From Candidatus Izemoplasma sp. (GTDB lineage: Bacteria > Bacillota_I > Bacilli_A > Izemoplasmatales > Izemoplasmataceae): DNA of 64,000 nucleotides. The position numbers and the translations under genes are program-made. Below, piece by piece: positions 58,960 to 64,000 of this stretch (positions within the stretch are counted from its first letter, which is position 1; each line of letters starts with the position of its first letter). The stretch covers positions 62,001 to 126,000 of the forward strand of contig JAGYII010000001.1 in the NCBI GenBank assembly GCA_018402725.1, given 5' to 3'. The notes beneath the pieces were generated by a model, which made no database searches, was not told where the DNA came from, and was given only the letters and a program-made list of their open reading frames with translations.

Positions 58960-61797
58960 TTAAAATTTTTCTTTTTTGAAGGTACGATTCAAGGCTTTAT
59001 ACGATTGATCAATGGCCGGTTTTAGGAGACTCTCGATCTTTTCAACTTTCATCTGCATTTTTACCAATAAATCCATCCGGTCACGATTCGCATCACTTTG
59101 CATTCTCTTAAGATCTATAATCCACTCATCTTCTTTAGAATCGATTTCTCTTAAAACAACATCTAAACTTTTTTCCAAGACTTTAATCGCTTTTTCTTTG
59201 GATTGATCGAGGGTTTTTATAGCGGCTGAATCGATTTCAGTTTCTTGGGCAAGGACATCATCGAGACTTTCGATTAATTCGTGTGAGGCTTTGGTTTCTT
59301 GTTGGAACGCTTTTTCAATGACTTTTATATCATCCTCTGCATCTTCGTCGACCTTTTGAACCGATTCTTGATAAACATCATTTAATTCAGTTTCTTGACG
59401 AAGCAGAAGTCCCAATTCATTGGAAGACGTACCTTCTTTTTCTAAATCCAAAAGACGTTCTTGCGTGTCTTGAAGTCGGCGACTTGGGGCTTTAAGTTTT
59501 TCATTTAAGAAACCTTCAGCTGATTGAAGCATTTCTTCAAGTCTTCTTGAAGCCTGATCATCAACTTTTTCTTCATGATAAGGAAGAAGGGCTGGTTCCG
59601 CCATCATTTGTTCAACATTAGCAAGCCGTTCCATACTTTCAGCTTTTAAGGCTTCAAAGGATTCAATGTCTTTTTCATGTAAACGAATGGCATCCTCTTT
59701 CGTATTTTCAGCATGCTCTTTCGCTTTAGCAATTTGTTCACGGTAGCGTCTGATATTAGCATCAGTTGCTACTTTTTCTTCAAAGAATTCCCTTTTTTCT
59801 TCAATGTAAACTTCTAAATCAAGTTCCTCTTGAATCACATTTTTGAGCATCGAAGAATGTTGGAATAGTTTTTTCTTTTGTTCAATACTTTGCTTTTTAG
59901 ATTGGTAATCGAGTTCAATTTCTTGACGAGCTTTTTCAAACATTTTTTCATGATGTCCGAGCGTTTCTTCGGTGTACGAAAGTTCTTGCTGTAAAGTATA
60001 TTCAATGTGTTCTAAACGGGCGGCAAGTTCAGCATCCGCAAACCGGATTTGTTGATCAGCGAAATTAACTTGACGCTTAACGGTGGCTTGAACCATCGCT
60101 TTATTGACTTGAACGCCTGCATCAATTCGTTCGGTTTGAACTTTATTGATGGCGCGTTCGTGGTCATACACGGATTGGGCTTTTAAAACTTGAATATCGT
60201 ATTCTTTTTCAGCGAGTTTAATATCAGATTCATCTTGGAATAACTGGAATTTCAAGGCTTGAATTTCATCAAGTTTAGTAATTTTAGTCCGGTTAATCAG
60301 GCGGAAACGTTGATCAGTAATCTTCGTTTGGGCAAACAGTTTTTGAATTTCTAAACGCTCTTTTTCAAGCTGGGCTTCCAATCGAACTTGAAGCTTCTTA
60401 AAATCATAACGACGTTCAGTCATTTTTTGAAGGGTATTGATTTCTAATCGCTGAACTACTTTTTTATATCGATCTAAAACGTCTGTTTTTGCGAGATGTT
60501 GTAAGGCGGTCTGACGATTAAGTTCGATAGTTTTTTTGCGGATGTTAACAAAAATAGTTGCCATAGAGCGCTCAAATGCAAATAAATCCAAAATATATTG
60601 TTCGAAGAATTGAATCGTTTGATGATGGGTTTCTTCAGAAAGTTCAAGCGCTGATATCCCAGTTCTTAATTTTAAACTGGCCCCATCAATAACGGCTTGA
60701 ATCGAACGTTCAACTCTTTGCATTTTTATTTCATACGATTGCTCAAGGTGTTCGTTCCGTTTATTTCTTTTGGCTTTATTGAGATTTTGAGTTTGGGATT
60801 TGAATTGTTTTTCAACTTTTTTAGCGACTTTACCGACTGGGGTTTTAAAGTAAGCTTCCTGTGTTTCTTTAAAGCTTTTTTCTAAAGGGGCAAGAGCGTC
60901 CGCATCTTTGGTTTTAGTGATTTGTTTTTGTAAATCTTTTAAAACTTTTTCGAGGCGTTTGGATTCTGTTTTGTCGACATCACTGGGGAGTTCATTGAAC
61001 AGTCGATCAAAATAATCTTTCTTTTCTTGAGCATGCGTCTCATCCATTTGTTGGAGTTCATCGACGAGCGCTTCATCTAGGGCGATGGATTGATCATCCA
61101 TCTGCGCTAGGTCTTGAACCGTGGTGGCTTCGATGTCTCTTAGAAGTTCATCGAGTTCACTGGTATCAAAACTTTGAAGGTGATTTTCTAATAAACGCTC
61201 AAGGCTATTTTTAAAGGCCGAAATTAGAGGTTTTAAAGGCGCGGTAACCGCGTTGATATCGTCTTGAACAATGGGTAGACTATCACTAACATCTTGAGCA
61301 GTTAATAAACTACCTTTAATATCTTGGTGGGCAGTTTGCTTGAGATGCTTATAAAAGACATCCACCGGCTTTTGAAAGTCTTTAATCCGGTTCGGTAAAT
61401 AGATCTTAACATTAGCAAGAATGGAGTCGGCTAAATCACTTAAATGTTTTCTAAAGGGTTCAGCAAAATGATCTTTTACATCTTTGAGTCTTAGTTCAGC
61501 AATCGCCGCAAAATAATCCTTTTTGGATTCTTTTAAAAGGCCAAGGCGCTTTTCTTGGACGACATCATCTTGGGCTCTGATGTTTTTACGAATCCTTTTG
61601 ATTTCTGCATTAAGGACTTTTAATTTAGCGGCGGTATCTTCCACCCGCTCAAAATGTGCATTTTTAATTTTTTCATTGGCTTTGAGGATTTCTTCAATCA
61701 AGGCTTTTAGGAGCGCTTGTTCTTGTTTGAGGTCTTGATCGATTAAGATGGTAAGTTCTTGATTGATTTTATCTTGCTTTGCTAATAAATTACTCAT
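58960..61797 (-). CDS. Giant coiled-coil protein, unknown function (second of a tandem pair)
   Basis: The 945-residue protein is rich in Glu, Lys, Gln, Asp and Leu with almost no glycine or proline runs. It has one tryptophan and no cysteine that I can see. Long heptad-like stretches cover most of it, suggesting an extended rod. There is no signal peptide or transmembrane segment, so it is probably cytoplasmic. It could be part of a cytoskeleton or chromosome-associated structure; that is inference. AAGGAGG precedes ATG 61797, 13 bases after the upstream gene, so they are cotranscribed. I do not recognise a named family. Confidence 0.75.
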   Translation of the reverse strand: MSNLLAKQDKINQELTILIDQDLKQEQALLKALIEEILKANEKIKNAHFERVEDTAAKLKVLNAEIKRIRKNIRAQDDVVQEKRLGLLKESKKDYFAAIAELRLKDVKDHFAEPFRKHLSDLADSILANVKIYLPNRIKDFQKPVDVFYKHLKQTAHQDIKGSLLTAQDVSDSLPIVQDDINAVTAPLKPLISAFKNSLERLLENHLQSFDTSELDELLRDIEATTVQDLAQMDDQSIALDEALVDELQQMDETHAQEKKDYFDRLFNELPSDVDKTESKRLEKVLKDLQKQITKTKDADALAPLEKSFKETQEAYFKTPVGKVAKKVEKQFKSQTQNLNKAKRNKRNEHLEQSYEIKMQRVERSIQAVIDGASLKLRTGISALELSEETHHQTIQFFEQYILDLFAFERSMATIFVNIRKKTIELNRQTALQHLAKTDVLDRYKKVVQRLEINTLQKMTERRYDFKKLQVRLEAQLEKERLEIQKLFAQTKITDQRFRLINRTKITKLDEIQALKFQLFQDESDIKLAEKEYDIQVLKAQSVYDHERAINKVQTERIDAGVQVNKAMVQATVKRQVNFADQQIRFADAELAARLEHIEYTLQQELSYTEETLGHHEKMFEKARQEIELDYQSKKQSIEQKKKLFQHSSMLKNVIQEELDLEVYIEEKREFFEEKVATDANIRRYREQIAKAKEHAENTKEDAIRLHEKDIESFEALKAESMERLANVEQMMAEPALLPYHEEKVDDQASRRLEEMLQSAEGFLNEKLKAPSRRLQDTQERLLDLEKEGTSSNELGLLLRQETELNDVYQESVQKVDEDAEDDIKVIEKAFQQETKASHELIESLDDVLAQETEIDSAAIKTLDQSKEKAIKVLEKSLDVVLREIDSKEDEWIIDLKRMQSDANRDRMDLLVKMQMKVEKIESLLKPAIDQSYKALNRTFKKEKF

Positions 61798-61810
61798 CGG
61801 TCACTCCTCC

Positions 61811-64000
61811 TTAAAGACTGGCTTTAAAAGCTTCTTTTTTATTTTTAATCCAGATATCAATATTATCCAAGTGCCCATCAAATTGCGAAGCGGCGTCTTT
61901 AATTGCGACGGTTTCTTCAAAGTTTAATTGAAGGATAACATGGACTTGAGTGATGGCTTGTTTCATCTGGTTAAGAATGTTTTCACGTTCAGAGAAAATA
62001 TATTTCTGTAGACGATTGAGCTTCTCATTTAACATTTGAGCACGGTTTTGATAATCGAAGTAGAGGCTGTCATATTGACGTTCAACTTTTTCTTTCGCCG
62101 TTTCAAGTTGTATCTCACGAGAACTGATTTCTTTTTGGATGTCATCTAAGGTGAGGTTAAGTTTACTTTCAACGTCAATCATCTTACGTTCTTTAACGCG
62201 CTCGATTTCAGCCAGACGATCTTCTCTAGTTTGGGTTTTTTCTTGAGTTTTCGCCAGGGCATCGATCCGTGCGGTTTCGAGAATTTTTTTATAGTGATTC
62301 AGTTGAACTTTTTGAGCTTCCTGGATGCGGTCAAATGTTTTTTCCGCATAGGATCTTTTTTCTTCAATACGTTCTTTATCACTTTGGATTTCATTCACTT
62401 CGGCATCAACGGAGAGTTGGTATTGATAATCAACATTATCAACTTGCTGACTGAAATCATGGTCTAAAGATTGAACCTCAGATTTAAAGCGATCGATTTT
62501 TCTTTGTCGTTCAAGATCAAGTTCTTGGAGAGCTTGCTCACTTTGTTTAAGTTCGTTTTCAAGCCCTTCTAGGTGGCTTGATTCCTCTGCACTCAATTGA
62601 AGAAGTGGCGCTGATTTAATCGCGTCAATATCTCCTTTTATGGTGATAATTTGGTCTTCAACAAGGCTTCGTTTTGCTTTAAAGTCTTGACCAATTTTAA
62701 CCAGAGCGCTATTTAAGCCCTCATTGACTTCACCCATAAATATTTCATCTTGCTCTTTAATGTAGTTAAATAAAGATTCAATTTCTTGAAGGGTCAATTC
62801 CGTTTGTTCTTCTAAGACGGCTAAAAGCTTACGGTACAAGTTCTTAAGTCCTTGAGCCAAGTCATAATTTTTGGAAAATTCTTTTTTCTTGATTTGTTGA
62901 TCAATTTGCTCAAATATACTTAAAAGGGATTGCTCGGCTGCTTTGTTATAAGTGTTTAAATTATTTAAATACTTGCGTTCACCATCTTGGTGCGTATCAA
63001 GTTCTTGACCTTGTCTTTTCATGGTTAAATCAGAACGCTTAATTTTTCCGATTTCTAAATCAGAGAAATATTCCCGGGTCCACTTTAAGGTTTCATAATA
63101 GATGTCAATGGTTGCTAACATATCATCTTTAAATTTTAATGAAACGATTTCTAGAATCTTTTCAACGGGAGGATTAGGTTTGTTGATGGCTTCTTCAAAT
63201 CGAGCAAATGTTTTTAAACGAGCTTGATAAGGCGCATTGATCGATTTTAAGCGTTTTGAAATAACCTTATCAAATTCCGTAAGACGGTTTGAAGGTACGC
63301 TGATTTCATCTTCATAGACTTTTTCGAGGGTCCGAATTTCGTTCTCCTCGGCCAAGTCGATTCGTTTCAATTCAAGTTCTAATTCATCGATTTGTTTTTT
63401 AAGGCTCAATATTTTCGCGTTACGTTTTGAGCTGTATGAAATTTCAAGTTCGTTTAAATAAAGATGTTTGGTTTCTTTATTTCTTTGATGGAGGTTTTTA
63501 GCGTCATTCACTGCAATCGAGTGTTGATCGAGTTCTGTGTTTTGGTTGAGTTTGAGCTCATATAAGGCATACGCTTTTTTCTTTTCAACGTCAAAGCGTT
63601 TAACAGCATAGGTTTCTTTAATGTCAGCTAGACGATATTTTTTCTTGTCTTCAAGGCCCTCAGCTTCTACCGTGTAAAACGCATTTTTGAGTTGAAAATC
63701 ATTCTTGGCTTTTGCGATGACATTTTTTAGTTCAAGGTCCTTAACAGCAAAATCCGCTTTGGCTTGAGCCAATGCGTTCTTTTCTTGAAGTTTGTATTCC
63801 TTAATCAAATGATCATTCTTATTTTTTTCAAATAGGTAGGATTGATCAGCATTAAGACTGTCATATTCATATTGTTTTTTAGCCGTTTCAACTTCCACAT
63901 CTAGCTGAGCCGCCCGGCGGGTAATGTGCACTTGTTCGTTTTCAAACGCCAAGGCTTTTTCTTCCGCAAAACTGTCAAAGAAGGCTTGAATTTCATCTAG
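61811..64000 (-). CDS. Giant coiled-coil protein, unknown function (first of the pair, 5' end outside window)
   Basis: The frame is open to the window edge with no stop, so the gene starts beyond base 64000. At least 729 residues are seen; a TTG at 63952 is not needed as start. It is Lys/Glu/Gln-rich and almost wholly helical, with repeated stretches such as KKYRLADIKETYAVKRFDVEKKK. Two tryptophans and no cysteine are seen. No signal peptide is visible in this part. Composition resembles the downstream gene, suggesting a related pair. Function is unknown. Confidence 0.75.
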   Translation of the reverse strand, partial: LDEIQAFFDSFAEEKALAFENEQVHITRRAAQLDVEVETAKKQYEYDSLNADQSYLFEKNKNDHLIKEYKLQEKNALAQAKADFAVKDLELKNVIAKAKNDFQLKNAFYTVEAEGLEDKKKYRLADIKETYAVKRFDVEKKKAYALYELKLNQNTELDQHSIAVNDAKNLHQRNKETKHLYLNELEISYSSKRNAKILSLKKQIDELELELKRIDLAEENEIRTLEKVYEDEISVPSNRLTEFDKVISKRLKSINAPYQARLKTFARFEEAINKPNPPVEKILEIVSLKFKDDMLATIDIYYETLKWTREYFSDLEIGKIKRSDLTMKRQGQELDTHQDGERKYLNNLNTYNKAAEQSLLSIFEQIDQQIKKKEFSKNYDLAQGLKNLYRKLLAVLEEQTELTLQEIESLFNYIKEQDEIFMGEVNEGLNSALVKIGQDFKAKRSLVEDQIITIKGDIDAIKSAPLLQLSAEESSHLEGLENELKQSEQALQELDLERQRKIDRFKSEVQSLDHDFSQQVDNVDYQYQLSVDAEVNEIQSDKERIEEKRSYAEKTFDRIQEAQKVQLNHYKKILETARIDALAKTQEKTQTREDRLAEIERVKERKMIDVESKLNLTLDDIQKEISSREIQLETAKEKVERQYDSLYFDYQNRAQMLNEKLNRLQKYIFSERENILNQMKQAITQVHVILQLNFEETVAIKDAASQFDGHLDNIDIWIKNKKEAFKASL

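Noticed and set aside
1-64000. Mycoplasma-type code with UGA as tryptophan
   Set aside because: Several complete genes end in TGA at the family's normal length (queG, nadD, rnpB-adjacent genes aside), so UGA is a stop.

Overview
This window looks like one contiguous piece of a low-to-moderate GC Gram-positive-lineage chromosome. It most resembles a standard-code relative of Mollicutes (Acholeplasma/Izemoplasma/Haloplasma type) or another small-genome Bacillota. The basis is Firmicutes-style gene order (infC-rpmI-rplT; truB-ribF-rpsO then pnp; lepA with hemW; xerD-deoB), DUF402, RNase HIII, MutS2, lipoproteins with Cys lipoboxes, and OppC/OppD/OppF proteins with large insertions of the kind known from mollicutes. 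UGA is used as a normal stop (for example queG and nadD), so the code is not the Mycoplasma code. The taxonomic call is inference; no rRNA is present. Genes are tightly packed, often overlapping by 1-8 bases, and most units end in clear Rho-independent terminators.

Layout. 1-5.4 kb: the 3' part of queG, trmL, a DUF402 phosphatase and a ferric-iron ABC importer. 5.4-10.8 kb: a DUF697 membrane protein, nadD, nadE, mnmA and a patatin-like lipase. 10.8-13.4 kb: four unrecognised or poorly recognised genes around a short ABC ATPase. 13.4-15.1 kb: the infC-rpmI-rplT operon behind an L20-type leader; infC starts at ATC and L20 carries an Ala/Pro/Lys repeat tail that is out of frame at its end. 15.14-15.35 kb: a strongly promoted structured RNA closed by a 24-nt stem. 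15.4-20.7 kb: housekeeping genes (MarR, M42 peptidase, rsmD, coaD, Fur-like, tRNA-Arg, MATE). 20.8-22.9 kb: tRNA-Val, tRNA-Leu and a reverse-strand csoR / split-ahpF unit with an operator inside its promoter.

23-31.2 kb is the most distinctive part. It holds an RsgI-like lipoprotein, a light-driven sodium-pump rhodopsin with the NDQ motif (N96, D100, Q107; retinal lysine K244), an ABC-F protein, an AAC(3)-type acetyltransferase, and an nqrBCDEF-like operon that lacks nqrA. The rhodopsin and the Nqr-like complex would both be expected to act on a sodium gradient. The MATE exporter and a GltS-type glutamate symporter elsewhere in the window could spend such a gradient. No retinal-synthesis gene is seen.

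31.4-39.9 kb: an oligopeptide ABC importer (oppABCDF) with an Ig-like domain on OppA, a roughly 315-residue extracytoplasmic insert in OppC, and helical inserts in both ATPases. 39.9-42 kb, reverse strand: DUF1295, DUF2177 and RNase HIII. 42-58.9 kb: mutS2, trxA, truB, ribF, rpsO, an AI-2E family permease, a UPF0316 protein, pnp, rnpB, lepA, a PlsC-like acyltransferase with a zinc ribbon, gltS-like, hemW, xerD and deoB. 58.9-64 kb, reverse strand: two adjacent, very large, almost wholly coiled-coil proteins, the upstream one running off the window edge.
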